From assembly GCA_963837165.1 (NCBI GenBank), contig CAWIMD010000003.1, positions 62,001-126,000 on the forward strand: a stretch of DNA of 64,000 bases, written 5' to 3'. The notes under the pieces were generated by a model that was given only the letters and a program-made list of their open reading frames with translations, ran no database searches and was not told the DNA's origin. Shown piece by piece: positions 33,225-42,941 of the stretch (positions are counted from its first letter, which is position 1; each line of letters opens with the position of its first letter). Both the position numbers and the translations under genes were made by a program. Source of the stretch: JAENWD01 sp963837165. Its GTDB lineage: Bacteria > Acidobacteriota > Vicinamibacteria > Vicinamibacterales > JAENWD01.

Positions 33225-35917
33225 GCATGCTGCCGCGAGCCGGCCTCGCCTGTCTCCTGCTGGCGTGGGCCGGCCCGGCCCTCGCCAGGCAGTCGAGCCC
33301 CGCTCCGGCGCCTCCGCCGTCCGCCCCCGATCGCTTCGGCCGCGCCCATCCGCCACGCATCTACACGACGGTCAGGCTCCAGGGGACGCCGCCCGAGATC
33401 GACGGACACCTGGACGATCCGGCGTGGCGCGAGGGCGAGTGGTCGGGACACTACACGCAGAACATGCCGGCCGAGGGCGCCGCGCCGTCCGAGAAGACCG
33501 AGATCAAGGTCCTCTACGACGACCGCCACATCTACGTCGCGATCCACGCCTACGACGATCCGGCGCTGATCGACCGCTACCCGGGCAGGCGCGACAGCAT
33601 CGTCGGCGACATCGCCGGCATCTGCTTCGACAGCTACTTCGACAAGCGCGAGGGCTTCGAGTTCGACCTGAACGCCGCGGGCGTCAAGACCGACCTCGTG
33701 CTCACCAACGAGGGGTGGGACGTCAGCTGGGACGCGGTCTGGTACGGGAAGGTCGGCGTCCAGACCGACGGCTGGACGGCGGAGTTCAAGATCCCGCTCA
33801 GCCAGCTGCGGTACGGCACCCAGGAGGTGCAGACCTGGGGCATGCACGCGTGGCGCTGGATCGATCGCAACCAGGAAGAGGATCAGTGGAACCTGATCCC
33901 GCGCAACAACACGGGCCGCATGCACAACATCGGCGAGCTGCACGGCATCCGCGCCCTGCCGCGCTACCGCCACATCGAGCTGCTGCCGCACACGGTCGCC
34001 AAGGTTGACGCGGCCCCGGTCGAGCGCGGCAACCCGTATCGCGACGGGGCGAGCGCGCTCGGCGCCGTCGGGCTCGACGCGAAGGCGGGGCTCACCACCG
34101 ACATCACGCTCGACGCCACCGTGAATCCCGACTTCGGACAGGTGGAAGCCGACCCGTCGGTCGTCAACCTGACGGCGTACGAGACGTTCTTCGAGGAGAA
34201 GCGGCCGTTCTTCGTCGAGGGGAAGGGCATCCTGTCGCTGAATCTCGACAGCGAGCTCGCGCCGGGAGACGTGCCGGTGGACGCCGGCACCAACGAGATG
34301 ATGTTCTACTCGCGCCGCATCGGGCAGCCGCCGGCGTACCAGCCGCCGCTCGAGCCGGGCGAGTTCGCGGACTTCCCCGACAGCACGTCGATCCTGAGCG
34401 CCGCCAAGATCACGGGGAAGACGAGGAACGGCCTCTCGCTGGGCATCCTGCAGAGCGTCACGGGGGCCGAGCACGCCCGCGTGTCGTTCGACGGCCAGGA
34501 GCGGCAGCCCGCGGTGCAGCCGACGACGAACTTCCTCGTCGGCCGGCTCCAGAAGGACTGGGACGGAGGCGCCACGATCCTCGGCGGGATGGTGACGTCC
34601 ACGCACCGCTGGAACTCGGACCCGGCCCTTCGGTTCCTCCCCACCGATGCGGTGACCGGCGCCGTGGATTTCGCGCGCTTCTTCGCGAACCGGTCGTACG
34701 TGTTCGAGGCCAAGGGCGCGTTCAGCCAGGTGCGCGGCGACGTCCAGGCCATCCAGGCCCTTCAGCGGAATCCGGTCCACTACTTCCAGCGGCCCGACGC
34801 GTCCCACCTGACCCTCGACGACGAGGCGACGTCGATGACGGGCGACGCCGGCACGTTGCGCTTCGCGCGCTACGGCAACAGCAAGTGGACCTGGGGCGAT
34901 TCGCTGCGCTGGGTCTCGCCGGGCTTCGAGCTGAACGACGTCGGCTTCCTGCGCCAGGCGGACGTCATCAGGAACATCGCGACCGCGTCGTATCACCAGA
35001 CGGATCCGCAGGGAGCGTTCCGGACCTACGGGATCAGCATCACTCGCGACGACCAGCTCGACTCGGGCGGCATGCGCAGCTACGCGATCACCAAGCTCAA
35101 AGCGACCGGCACCTTCTCCAACAAGTGGCAGCTCGGCGGGCAGCTGGACGCGGCCCAGGATCCGATCGACACGCGCCTGCTGCGCGGCGGCCCGTCGATG
35201 CGGACGAGCGGCTCGATCGGGACGGCGCTGTCAGTCTCCTCGGACCCCTCGCGCCGCGTCGTCCTTGGCGGAGGTCTCACCCGCAGCTTCGGCGCCGAGG
35301 CCGGCAGCCACCAGGGCGATGCGTCGGGCTCGCTGCAGTGGCGCGCCCTGGACCGGCTGAGCCTCCAGGCCGTCGTGGACGCCGGCAGGAACCTGGACGA
35401 CCTGCAATACGTCGCAACCGCGGACACGACCGACGGGCCACGCTACCTCCTCGGCCGCGTCGATCAGGACATTCTCTCCACGACGTTCCGGGCCGATCTG
35501 CAGCTGACGCCGGACCTCTCGGTGCAGTACTACGGCAGCCCGTTCGTCTCGAACGGCCGCTACACGGACTTCAAGCGCGTAACGGCCACGCACGCGGCCG
35601 CGTATGCGGATCGGTTCCACGCCTTCATCCCCGGCGAGATCGCGTACGACGGCGCAGACAACGCCTACGGCGTGACCGAAGGGGATCTCGCCTACTCGTT
35701 CGCGAACCCGGACTTCAGCTTCCGGGAGTTCCGGTCGAACCTGGTGACGCGCTGGGAGTTCAAGCCGGGCTCGACGCTGTTCGTCGTCTGGTCACAGGGC
35801 CGGACCAGCGCGCTGGATCGGTGGGATCCGTCGGTCTCGCACAGCTTCGATCGGCTGTGGGCGACGCCGGCCGAGAACGTGCTGCTCGTGAAGATGAGCT
35901 ACTGGCTGTCGATGTAG
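33221..35917 (+). CDS. DUF5916 outer-membrane protein with CBM9-like domain
   Basis: 898 residues. A signal peptide (GLACLLLAWAGPALA) is followed by a CBM9-like domain (EIDGHLDDPAWREGE, VLYDDRHIYVAIHAYDDP) and a long C-terminal domain that alternates aromatic strands up to KMSYWLSM, as expected for a beta-barrel. LDATVNPDFGQVEADPS and FFEEKRPFFVEGKG are the signature of the DUF5916 family common in Acidobacteriota and Bacteroidetes. Often surface-associated and linked to glycan or peptide metabolism, but function is unknown. Coupled to the upstream dehydrogenase by ATGA. Confidence 0.88.
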   Translation: MSMLPRAGLACLLLAWAGPALARQSSPAPAPPPSAPDRFGRAHPPRIYTTVRLQGTPPEIDGHLDDPAWREGEWSGHYTQNMPAEGAAPSEKTEIKVLYDDRHIYVAIHAYDDPALIDRYPGRRDSIVGDIAGICFDSYFDKREGFEFDLNAAGVKTDLVLTNEGWDVSWDAVWYGKVGVQTDGWTAEFKIPLSQLRYGTQEVQTWGMHAWRWIDRNQEEDQWNLIPRNNTGRMHNIGELHGIRALPRYRHIELLPHTVAKVDAAPVERGNPYRDGASALGAVGLDAKAGLTTDITLDATVNPDFGQVEADPSVVNLTAYETFFEEKRPFFVEGKGILSLNLDSELAPGDVPVDAGTNEMMFYSRRIGQPPAYQPPLEPGEFADFPDSTSILSAAKITGKTRNGLSLGILQSVTGAEHARVSFDGQERQPAVQPTTNFLVGRLQKDWDGGATILGGMVTSTHRWNSDPALRFLPTDAVTGAVDFARFFANRSYVFEAKGAFSQVRGDVQAIQALQRNPVHYFQRPDASHLTLDDEATSMTGDAGTLRFARYGNSKWTWGDSLRWVSPGFELNDVGFLRQADVIRNIATASYHQTDPQGAFRTYGISITRDDQLDSGGMRSYAITKLKATGTFSNKWQLGGQLDAAQDPIDTRLLRGGPSMRTSGSIGTALSVSSDPSRRVVLGGGLTRSFGAEAGSHQGDASGSLQWRALDRLSLQAVVDAGRNLDDLQYVATADTTDGPRYLLGRVDQDILSTTFRADLQLTPDLSVQYYGSPFVSNGRYTDFKRVTATHAAAYADRFHAFIPGEIAYDGADNAYGVTEGDLAYSFANPDFSFREFRSNLVTRWEFKPGSTLFVVWSQGRTSALDRWDPSVSHSFDRLWATPAENVLLVKMSYWLSM

Positions 35918-35922
35918 GGGGA

Positions 35923-35928
35923 TATAAT
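35923..35928 (+). promoter_or_regulatory. -10 box for the GAF-domain gene
   Basis: A perfect TATAAT just after the DUF5916 stop would start transcription near 35935, giving a leader of about 46 bases with GGAGGAG before the GTG. No convincing -35 is seen. Confidence 0.45.
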
Positions 35929-35980
35929 CGGGGCCCCTGCGCGGGCCGACGATTCCAGGGTTCCGGTCGGAGGAGCTGCC

Positions 35981-36526
35981 GTGTCCGAGCTGCTCGAGAT
36001 CGTCCGCAACCTCAACCGCCTGGCCGAGCTCCGACGCACCGCCCTGCTCGACACGCCGCCCGAGGAGCCGTTCGACCGCGTCACCCGGCTGGCCACGCGC
36101 CTCTGCAAGACGCCCGTCGCTCTGGTGTCGCTCGTCGACAGCGACCGGCAGTTCTTCAAGAGCGCGCAGGGGCTTCCCGAGCCCTGGAAGTCGCGGCGCG
36201 AGACGCCGCTCTCGTATTCCTTCTGCAAGCACGCGGTCGCGCGGCCGAACGAACCCCTGGTGGTGCGCGACGCCCGCAAGGACGCGACGTTTCGCGACAA
36301 CCCGGCCGTGGCGGAACTGGGGATCGTGGCCTACGCCGGCGTGCCGTTGACGCTCGCGGGCCACGCCCTCGGCACGCTGTGCGTCATCGACACCGAGCCG
36401 CGCGCCTGGTCCTTCGACGAGATTGAGACGTTGAAGGACCTGGCGGGCTGCGTCATGCGCGAGATCGACCTGCGCACGCGCCTCCGGGAAGCCGAGGAGG
36501 CGCGGCGCAGGGCCGAGTCGAGGTAG
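35981..36526 (+). CDS. GAF-domain protein
   Basis: 181 residues, essentially one GAF domain (residues 20-165) with a helical tail. The stretch LNRLAELRRTALLDTPPEE then FDRVTRLA is the usual lead-in of GAF domains that precede kinases or cyclases, with KTPVALVSLVDSDRQFFKS and AGVPLTLAGHALGTLCVID completing the fold. It ends in a charged helix with no output domain. GTG start with GGAGGAG. Likely binds a small ligand; partner unknown. Confidence 0.85.
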   Translation: MSELLEIVRNLNRLAELRRTALLDTPPEEPFDRVTRLATRLCKTPVALVSLVDSDRQFFKSAQGLPEPWKSRRETPLSYSFCKHAVARPNEPLVVRDARKDATFRDNPAVAELGIVAYAGVPLTLAGHALGTLCVIDTEPRAWSFDEIETLKDLAGCVMREIDLRTRLREAEEARRRAESR

Positions 36527-36537
36527 CCTCGGGCGGC

Positions 36538-36945
36538 CTACTTGTGCGCGGCCGGCGTGGACGAGGTCGCGATCACGTGCCAGGCGCCTCCCTTGCGCGA
36601 CCAGACGTGCATGCTGTAGTGCGCCTGCTCGCCGCTGGTGGCGTGGGTCATGACGGCCGTATCCTTGTTCAGGAAGATCACCTTGTAGTCCGACGGCTCG
36701 TACGTCGCGCCGGCGGGGGCCTGGTTGCTGGCGATCTCTCCCTGCTTGTCCGTCACGCCGTCCTCGGTAACGGCCACGAGCCCGTCGTCGAGCAGTTTTG
36801 CGACGGCCGCGTTGTCTCCCTTGACGGCGGACTCGCCCCACGTCTTGTCGAGCGCGATCAGATCCGCGCGGTCATCGGCACGAGCACTGGTGGCAAACGC
36901 GGCGAGGACGGCTCCGACGACGACGGCGGCTGCGGTGCGCTTCAT
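36538..36945 (-). CDS. Secreted NTF2-like (DUF4440) protein
   Basis: 135 residues with a signal peptide (TAAAVVVGAVLAAFATSARA) and one NTF2/DUF4440 fold: DLIALDKTWGESAVKGD, VAKLLDDGLVAVTEDG, and a C-terminal VWSRKGGAWHVIATSSTP strand. The ATG at 36945 is chosen because the signal peptide starts there. Members bind small hydrophobic ligands or act as isomerases; here function is unknown. It converges with the GAF gene. Confidence 0.82.
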   Translation of the reverse strand: MKRTAAAVVVGAVLAAFATSARADDRADLIALDKTWGESAVKGDNAAVAKLLDDGLVAVTEDGVTDKQGEIASNQAPAGATYEPSDYKVIFLNKDTAVMTHATSGEQAHYSMHVWSRKGGAWHVIATSSTPAAHK

Positions 36946-37106
36946 GTGGGCTCCAGGGAAATGCGTGCCGGAAGCGGCACGCGGGTCGGCGAGAGTGCCC
37001 GAGCACGTTATCCTCATTGGCCGACAGCGTCAACGGTGAAGCTGACATGGGGCGAGAACGGCGCGCCCCGACCGCCACTGCGGCGTGAATCGGATAGGCT
37101 CTTGAG

Positions 37107-37622
37107 ATGGCCTGGAAATCGATTCGCGCGTGGCTGGGCCTCGAGCGCGACGAGGACCCGGCGCTCGCGCCGCTGCGGGAGACGCTGACTGCGCTGGACG
37201 ACCTCGAGCCGGACCGCGCGCGCTTCCTTGCCGGCTTTGCCTACCTCCTCGGACGCGTCGCCCGCGCCGATCAGGACGTGTCTCCCGAGGAGAGCAGCCT
37301 CATGGAGCGCCTCGTGCGCGAGCAGGGCCAGCTGTCGGACGACCAGGCCGCCGTAGTGGTGCGGCTGGCGAAGGCGAGCAACCTCCTGTTCGGCGGAACG
37401 GCGAACTTCCTGGTGGCCAGGGAGTTCTCGGCGCTGGCCACCTACGACCAGAAGCTGGCGCTGATGCGGTGCCTCTTCGCCGTGTCGTCGGCAGACGAGG
37501 CCATCTCCACCGCCGAGGAGGCGGAGATCCACCGCATCGCGAACGAGCTCCGGATCGATCACCCGGATCTCGTCCGGCTGCGCGTGGCGCATCGGCGGCA
37601 CCTGCCCGGCCTCCACGACTGA
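37107..37622 (+). CDS. TerB-like tellurite-resistance family protein
   Basis: 171 residues, all-helical. FAYLLGRVARADQDVSPEES and FAVSSADEAISTAEEAEI are the paired acidic repeats of the TerB/DjlA-N fold, which can bind metal ions. No ter operon is present, so tellurite resistance should not be assumed. Precedes the protease-like gene by 70 bases. Confidence 0.85.
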   Translation: MAWKSIRAWLGLERDEDPALAPLRETLTALDDLEPDRARFLAGFAYLLGRVARADQDVSPEESSLMERLVREQGQLSDDQAAVVVRLAKASNLLFGGTANFLVAREFSALATYDQKLALMRCLFAVSSADEAISTAEEAEIHRIANELRIDHPDLVRLRVAHRRHLPGLHD

Positions 37623-37692
37623 ACCGGGGCGCCGAGCGCACCGCCTGGCGGCCGAGGGAACACCAGCGGCCATTGCCGGGTATGCTTGGCGG

Positions 37693-38988
37693 GTGACCGC
37701 CTCAGGGGCCACCAACCGCAAGTACGTGGCGTCGCTCGCCCTTGTGGCCGTGGCGATCCTGGCGCTCGGATGGCGCATCCGGCCGCGAGACCAACCCAAG
37801 GGGCAGAATGCGGTCACGTCCGAAACCGAGCTGGCGCGGCTGACGCGGCTGGCCGAACTCCGCTCGCTCGAGGGCATGACGGCCTACTTCTCGAGCATCG
37901 CGGAGGAACTGGACGCGTCGGTGCTGCGCACGCCGGGGGGCGAGACGACCGCTCTCGTCTGGGACGAGACGACCGTCGTTGCCGCCCGTCCCCCGGATCG
38001 AATGCGCGACGACGGGGCGCCAGGGGCAGCCGCTCGGAGCGACGCGCCGGCCACCGAGGTCCCGGAGTGGGGACCCGCCATGCCGGCGACCTCCATGAGG
38101 TGGCCTGCAGTGCCGGGGGCGCTCTCGCCCGTTCAGCATCGGCCAACGCCGGCCAGCCCGGGCGACTGGGTGGTCGCCGTCTGGCGAGCCGGGGCGCGCC
38201 GGGCCTTCGCGATGGGCAACGTGCTGCAGCGGACCCGCCTGAGGTGCGGACCGGTCGTCACCGAGGAGGTGCTGTCGAGCGTGCCCCTCGTCGAGACGAT
38301 GATCGGAGGCGGGTTGTTCGACGTCAACGGCGACCTGCTGGGCGTGATCCTGGCCTGCGGCGATCGCCTCTCGGCGGTGACGCCGGGCGGCGTCGACGCG
38401 ATGCTGACGCGCGCCGCCACGGTGGAGCATCGGCTGCTCGCACGGTTTGGCCTGGCCGCGGGTGTGCCCGGGCCCGAGGAGCAGGCCTATTTCGGCGCCG
38501 CCGACGGCGTCGTGGTGCGTGAGGTGTGGATCGGCTCGGACGCCGATGTCGCCGGGCTGGAGCCGGGAGACGTGATCCGGTCGCTCGACGGCGCACCGGT
38601 TGCCGCGCTGTCGGATCTCGAGCGGCTGTCCGCGCCGGATCGCAGGTCCGCCGCCCTGGGCATCCAGCGCCTGCGGGCGCCAGGCCTGCTCACGGTCGAC
38701 GTGCCGGGCGCAGCCGCGAGTGCCGCCGCGACGCCGACGCCTCGCCCCGAATCCGGCGCGGGGCTGCTCTGGGAATCGCCCGCGCCCGGCGTTCGCGTGG
38801 ACCGCGTGGTGCCGGGCAGCGCCGCGGCGAGGACCGGCCTTCTGCCCGACGATCGCCTCGTGGGCATCGACGGCGCCGCGCCGCTGAGCGCGTCCGGCGC
38901 GGAGACTCTGTTGTCGACCTACCAGTCGCGCCCGGTGTTCCTCTCGATCGTGCGCGGCGGACGGCGGCTCGGCATGGTACTTCGCTGA
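37693..38988 (+). CDS. Degenerate trypsin-like protein with two PDZ domains
   Basis: 431 residues. N-terminal membrane anchor (YVASLALVAVAILALGW), a protease-like domain and two C-terminal PDZ domains (around 265-345 and 350-430; VVREVWIGSDADVAGLEPGD, VDRVVPGSAAARTGLLPDD). At the position of the HtrA nucleophile motif GNSGGPL the sequence reads MIGGGLFDVNGDLLGVIL, so the catalytic Ser is absent; no His-Asp pair is obvious either. Probably a pseudo-protease or scaffold. GTG start. Its stop overlaps the antiporter start (TGATG). Confidence 0.75.
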   Translation: MTASGATNRKYVASLALVAVAILALGWRIRPRDQPKGQNAVTSETELARLTRLAELRSLEGMTAYFSSIAEELDASVLRTPGGETTALVWDETTVVAARPPDRMRDDGAPGAAARSDAPATEVPEWGPAMPATSMRWPAVPGALSPVQHRPTPASPGDWVVAVWRAGARRAFAMGNVLQRTRLRCGPVVTEEVLSSVPLVETMIGGGLFDVNGDLLGVILACGDRLSAVTPGGVDAMLTRAATVEHRLLARFGLAAGVPGPEEQAYFGAADGVVVREVWIGSDADVAGLEPGDVIRSLDGAPVAALSDLERLSAPDRRSAALGIQRLRAPGLLTVDVPGAAASAAATPTPRPESGAGLLWESPAPGVRVDRVVPGSAAARTGLLPDDRLVGIDGAAPLSASGAETLLSTYQSRPVFLSIVRGGRRLGMVLR

Positions 38989-40190
38989 TGGACCATCTCG
39001 CGTCGCTCGGCCTGATCCTGCTGGCGGCGCTGCTTGCGGGGCACCTCGTGCGCTTCCTGCGCGTTCCGGAAGTCACCGGATACATTCTCGCGGGCGCGGT
39101 GCTGGGGCCGTCGATGCTGGGCTGGCTGAGCCGCGAGAACCTCGTGGCGATGAGCGTCCTGAGCGAGGTGGCGCTCGGCCTGATTCTCTTCTCCGTCGGC
39201 TCCGCCTTCGAGTTCGGGCGTTTCCGGAGGATCGGGCGACAGGTCCTCGCCATCACGCTCGTCGAGTCCACGCTCACCGCGGCGGTGGTCACCTGCGGCA
39301 TGCTCGTGCTCGGCCAGAGCTGGCAGGCGGCGTTCCTGCTCGGCGCCATCGCCACGGCGACGGCGCCGGCCTCGACGCTGATGGTCATCCGCGAGTGCGA
39401 CAGCACCGGCCCTCTCACCGAGAACGTGCTCGGGATCATCGCGGTCAACAACCTGCTCTGCATCGCGGCGTTCGGCCTGGTGGCGGCGACCATCGACCTC
39501 ACGTCGATCCAGAGCAGCCGCGCGTTCCTCGACACGCTGTACCGGTCCGCGTTCTGGTTCGTGTGGGAGATCGCCGGTTCGGCGGCCCTCGGCTACCTGG
39601 TCGGGATCATGCTCGCCGCGTGGTCCACCGAGGTCACCGAGGGCGGTGAGATGCTCATCCTGCTGGCCGGCTCGATTCTGTTCTCGGTGGGCGTCTCGCG
39701 CGCGCTGAGCCTGTCGCCCCTGGTGGCCAGCCTCGCCGTCGGCGCCACCATGGTCAACCTGTCGGGCCGCAGCCGGCATCTGTTCGGCACGCTCTCGGTC
39801 ACGGATCCGCCGTTCTACGCGATCTTCTTCGTGATGGCGGGCGCCGAGCTCGACGTGCGGCTGGTGCCGGCGATGGGCGTCCTCGGCCTCACGTACATCG
39901 TCGGGCGCATCGTCGGCAAGTTCGCGGGGGCGGGCTATGCGGCGTGGCGTCTGGGTCTCGAGACCTCCGTGCGGCGCTATCTCGGCTTCGCGATTCTGGC
40001 GCAGGCCGGGCTGGCGGTGGGCCTGTCGCTCACCGTGAACGGACGGTATGCAGAGCTCGCCCCCGTCGTCTCGACCATCGTCCTGGCGTCGGTGGCCGTC
40101 TTCGAGATGGTCGGGCCGCTGAGCACGCGCTTTGCGCTCGTGCGGGCCGGCGAAGTGGGCGTCGAACGCGCCGGAGCGCCGGAGCTCTGA
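38988..40190 (+). CDS. CPA2-type cation:proton antiporter
   Basis: 400 residues, about twelve helices. FLRVPEVTGYILAGAVLGP at residue 25 is the typical CPA2/NhaP-like opening, with LILFSVGSAFEFGRFRRIG and a discontinuous helix region TATAPASTLMVIRE and ITVNN-like IIAVNN following. No RCK/TrkA-N domain at the C-terminus. It is translationally coupled to the pseudo-protease upstream, so the two probably act together. Could export Na+ or K+ in exchange for H+, complementing the K+ uptake genes, but ion specificity is not visible. Confidence 0.85.
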   Translation: MDHLASLGLILLAALLAGHLVRFLRVPEVTGYILAGAVLGPSMLGWLSRENLVAMSVLSEVALGLILFSVGSAFEFGRFRRIGRQVLAITLVESTLTAAVVTCGMLVLGQSWQAAFLLGAIATATAPASTLMVIRECDSTGPLTENVLGIIAVNNLLCIAAFGLVAATIDLTSIQSSRAFLDTLYRSAFWFVWEIAGSAALGYLVGIMLAAWSTEVTEGGEMLILLAGSILFSVGVSRALSLSPLVASLAVGATMVNLSGRSRHLFGTLSVTDPPFYAIFFVMAGAELDVRLVPAMGVLGLTYIVGRIVGKFAGAGYAAWRLGLETSVRRYLGFAILAQAGLAVGLSLTVNGRYAELAPVVSTIVLASVAVFEMVGPLSTRFALVRAGEVGVERAGAPEL

Positions 40191-40201
40191 GGTCGGCACA
40201 G

Positions 40202-40229
40202 GGGTGGCCCGGCGGAATCCGGGCCACCC
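40202..40229. terminator. Bidirectional terminator-like hairpin
   Basis: GGGTGGCCCGG and CCGGGCCACCC form a perfect 11-base stem around a six-base loop between convergent genes. Lacks a T-run, as is common at this GC content. Confidence 0.65.
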
Positions 40230-40245
40230 GGCAGGTGCGTGAGGA

Positions 40246-41031
40246 CTACTTGTAGGTCGCGGACGTGCGGTCCAGGGAGTCCCGGTGCGACGCCGGATCG
40301 ACCATCGACCAGAAGGCGGGTCCGCCCATCGGGTTCGTCTTCCCGCTCTCCTGCAGCGCTGCAGCGAGCTTGTCCGGTCCGTCGGCATTCGCGGCGATAT
40401 AGACGATCCAGAACTGCCGCGGCGTACCGTTGTGGTACTGGAGGGTGTCAATCTCGTACTCGTGAATGGTGCCGTCTGCGAGCAGCTTCTCGAGGATCGG
40501 CACGACGAGCGACTTGCTGAGCAGATCCAGGGCATTGTCCGGCGCGTCCGGCTTCAACTGGTAGGACGACGCCGACGTGTACGCGTTCTTCCAGGATCCG
40601 GAATGCCAGTTGTAGTACCGGCTGACGTAGATGGTGTCCCAGTGCTTCGTCGCGCTCGAGAGGGCAGGCGAGGTAGCGCTCCCGGACGCGTAGAACTGTT
40701 CGAGCACCTTCAGCAGACCGGAGATGGACATCGCGGACCACCAGCTGTCGTGCGTCGCGCCGTCGGACTGGTGAATCAGCGCCTCGTCATTGCCGTAGGC
40801 CACAATCGTGCCGTCGGCAATCGCCTTGTCCAGGATCGGTCGATTGGCCTCACTGGCCGTGGCCATGGCGCCCCACTGGGCGCGGGGAATTTCCCAGTCG
40901 GCGAGGTATGAGTAGAGGGGAGGCTTCTCTTTGACCTCGGTCGTCTGGGCGCCGGCCGGCGCGGCCAGGGCTGGGGAAGCAGCGAACGCGCACCATACTG
41001 TGAGCACTCTCCACGATCTGCTGGTTATCAC
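40246..41031 (-). CDS. Secreted protein of unknown function
   Basis: About 261 residues. Signal peptide from a GTG at 41031 (SWRVLTVWCAFAASPALAAPAGAQ), with GGAGG upstream. The mature part has ILDKAIADGTIVAYGNDEAL and ILEKLLADGTIHEYEIDTL, two similar segments that suggest an internal duplication of about 115 residues, plus several Trp-rich patches. I recognise no family. Convergent with the antiporter gene and divergent from the arabinofuranosidase. Confidence 0.75.
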   Translation of the reverse strand: MITSRSWRVLTVWCAFAASPALAAPAGAQTTEVKEKPPLYSYLADWEIPRAQWGAMATASEANRPILDKAIADGTIVAYGNDEALIHQSDGATHDSWWSAMSISGLLKVLEQFYASGSATSPALSSATKHWDTIYVSRYYNWHSGSWKNAYTSASSYQLKPDAPDNALDLLSKSLVVPILEKLLADGTIHEYEIDTLQYHNGTPRQFWIVYIAANADGPDKLAAALQESGKTNPMGGPAFWSMVDPASHRDSLDRTSATYK

Positions 41032-41246
41032 TCTGTATCCTCCGGGGGTTGACGGGGCGCAATCGGGCGGCATCCGGATCACGGCGCGACGCGCCGCTTG
41101 GCGCGCGACATCGTCGCGGACATGATCTGGCTTCTACTCGTGTGGGGTGTCCGGAACGGTCCGGCACGCGCAGGAGGCGGTTCGTAGGCCGGCTCGAGTA
41201 TAGCCGAAGCGGTCCTGGCCTACAATTCGCCGGGAGGATTCCCATC

Positions 41247-42824
41247 ATGCGTGCGTGGCTTGCAGGTCTCGCGGTGACGGTCACGGCGCTCGTGGCGTCG
41301 GTCTCGGCCCAGGGGCCGATCTCCCTGGCCCTCGACGCCTCGAAGACGGGCGCGACGATCGACCGGAACATCTTCGGCCAGTTCGCCGAGCACCTCGGCC
41401 ACGGCATCTACGAGGGCATCTGGGTCGGCCCGGACTCCTCCATCCCGAATACGCGCGGCATCCGCAACGACGTCGTCTCGGCGCTCGAGGCGCTGAAGGT
41501 GCCGAACGTCCGGTGGCCGGGCGGCTGCTTCGCCGACGAGTACCACTGGCGGAACGGCATCGGGCCCGCCGGCCGGCGGACGGTGACGCTCAACCCGAAC
41601 TGGGGCGGCGTCATCGAGCCGAACAGTTTCGGCAGCGACGAGTTCATGGACTTCCTCCACCAGATCGGCAGCGAGGCGTACCTGTCGGTGAACGTGGGGT
41701 CCGGCACGCCCCGGGAAGCCGCCGAGTGGCTGGAGTACCTGACCGCTGCGCAGCCCACGACGCTGGCGAACGAGCGCGCGGCGAACGGGCATCCGGCGCC
41801 GTACACGATCGGCTATCTCGGCATCGGCAACGAGAGCTGGGACTGCGGCGGCAACATGACGCCCGACTACTACCTGAGCCAGCTCAAGATCTACAGCCGC
41901 TTCGTGAGGAACTTCAATCCCGCGCAGCAGGCCGGCCACCGGATGCTGAAGATCGCCGTCGGCCCGGGCGGCGACGGGCCGCGGTGGACCGAGTGGACCG
42001 ACACCATCATGAAGGCCTGGCAGCAGCACACCTGGAGCTGGGACTTCGACGGGTTGTCGATGCACTCCTATACGGTGCCGACGTGGCCGCCGTCGATGGC
42101 CTCGACAGGATTCGGGGAAGCCGAGTACGACCGGATCCTGAAGACGACGCTCGGGATGGAGGGGCTCATCGCCACCCACTCGGCCATCATGGACAGGTAC
42201 GATCCGCAGAAGAAGGTGGCGCTGGTCGTCGATGAATGGGGCGCGTGGTACGCGCCGCTGCCGGGCACGAACCCGGGCTTCCTGGCGCAGCAGAACAGCC
42301 TGCGCGACGCCATCCTGGCGGCGCTGAACCTGAACATCTTCGCGCGCCACGCCGACCGGGTCCGGATGGCCAACATCGCGCAGATGATCAACGTGCTGCA
42401 GGCGATGATCCTGACGGACAAGGAGAAGATGGTCCTGACGCCGACGTACTACGTCTTCAAGATGTACGTGCCGTTCCAGGACGCGACGTTCGTGCCGGTC
42501 ACCTACGACGCCGGCACCTATACTCACGGCGACGTCACCCTGCCGCGCGTGGACGCCATCGCGGCGAAAGACACGGCCGGCACGCTGTGGCTGGCCGTCA
42601 CGAATCTCGATCCGAATCGAACAGCGGACATCGAGGTCAGCCTGGCAGGCGTCACTGCGCGGTCTGCGGCCGGACAGACGCTGACCGCGCCGGCGGTGGA
42701 CAGCGTGAACACGTTCGACGCGCCCGACACCGTCGTGCCGAAGCCCGTGTCGGCGACGGTCCAGGGCGGCACGCTGAGGTTGACGCTCGCGCCCAAGTCC
42801 GTGACGGTCCTGTCGGTGCCGTAA
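41247..42824 (+). CDS. GH51 alpha-L-arabinofuranosidase
   Basis: 525 residues with a signal peptide (AWLAGLAVTVTALVASVSAQ). IFGQFAEHLGHGIYEGIWVG, then PNVRWPGGCFADEYHW are classic GH51 segments; the acid/base Glu is in GIGNESWDCGG and the nucleophile Glu in VVDEWGAWY. A beta-sandwich follows. Releases arabinose from plant polysaccharide outside the cytoplasm. ATG at 41247 has GGGAGGA upstream. Monocistronic by spacing. Confidence 0.93.
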   Translation: MRAWLAGLAVTVTALVASVSAQGPISLALDASKTGATIDRNIFGQFAEHLGHGIYEGIWVGPDSSIPNTRGIRNDVVSALEALKVPNVRWPGGCFADEYHWRNGIGPAGRRTVTLNPNWGGVIEPNSFGSDEFMDFLHQIGSEAYLSVNVGSGTPREAAEWLEYLTAAQPTTLANERAANGHPAPYTIGYLGIGNESWDCGGNMTPDYYLSQLKIYSRFVRNFNPAQQAGHRMLKIAVGPGGDGPRWTEWTDTIMKAWQQHTWSWDFDGLSMHSYTVPTWPPSMASTGFGEAEYDRILKTTLGMEGLIATHSAIMDRYDPQKKVALVVDEWGAWYAPLPGTNPGFLAQQNSLRDAILAALNLNIFARHADRVRMANIAQMINVLQAMILTDKEKMVLTPTYYVFKMYVPFQDATFVPVTYDAGTYTHGDVTLPRVDAIAAKDTAGTLWLAVTNLDPNRTADIEVSLAGVTARSAAGQTLTAPAVDSVNTFDAPDTVVPKPVSATVQGGTLRLTLAPKSVTVLSVP

Positions 42825-42941
42825 GCACGGACAGATATCCTTCGCACTCCATCCAAGCGCGTCTCGGTCCAGAGGTTGTGGGTGTCGAGGCCATGTGGCG
42901 CCCGATGACTTGCTCGCTTTGACAGTTCCCGCGCCTGTCGA

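Noticed and set aside
37107..37622. Tellurite resistance locus
   Set aside because: Only a TerB-like protein is present; terC, terD and terE homologues are absent.
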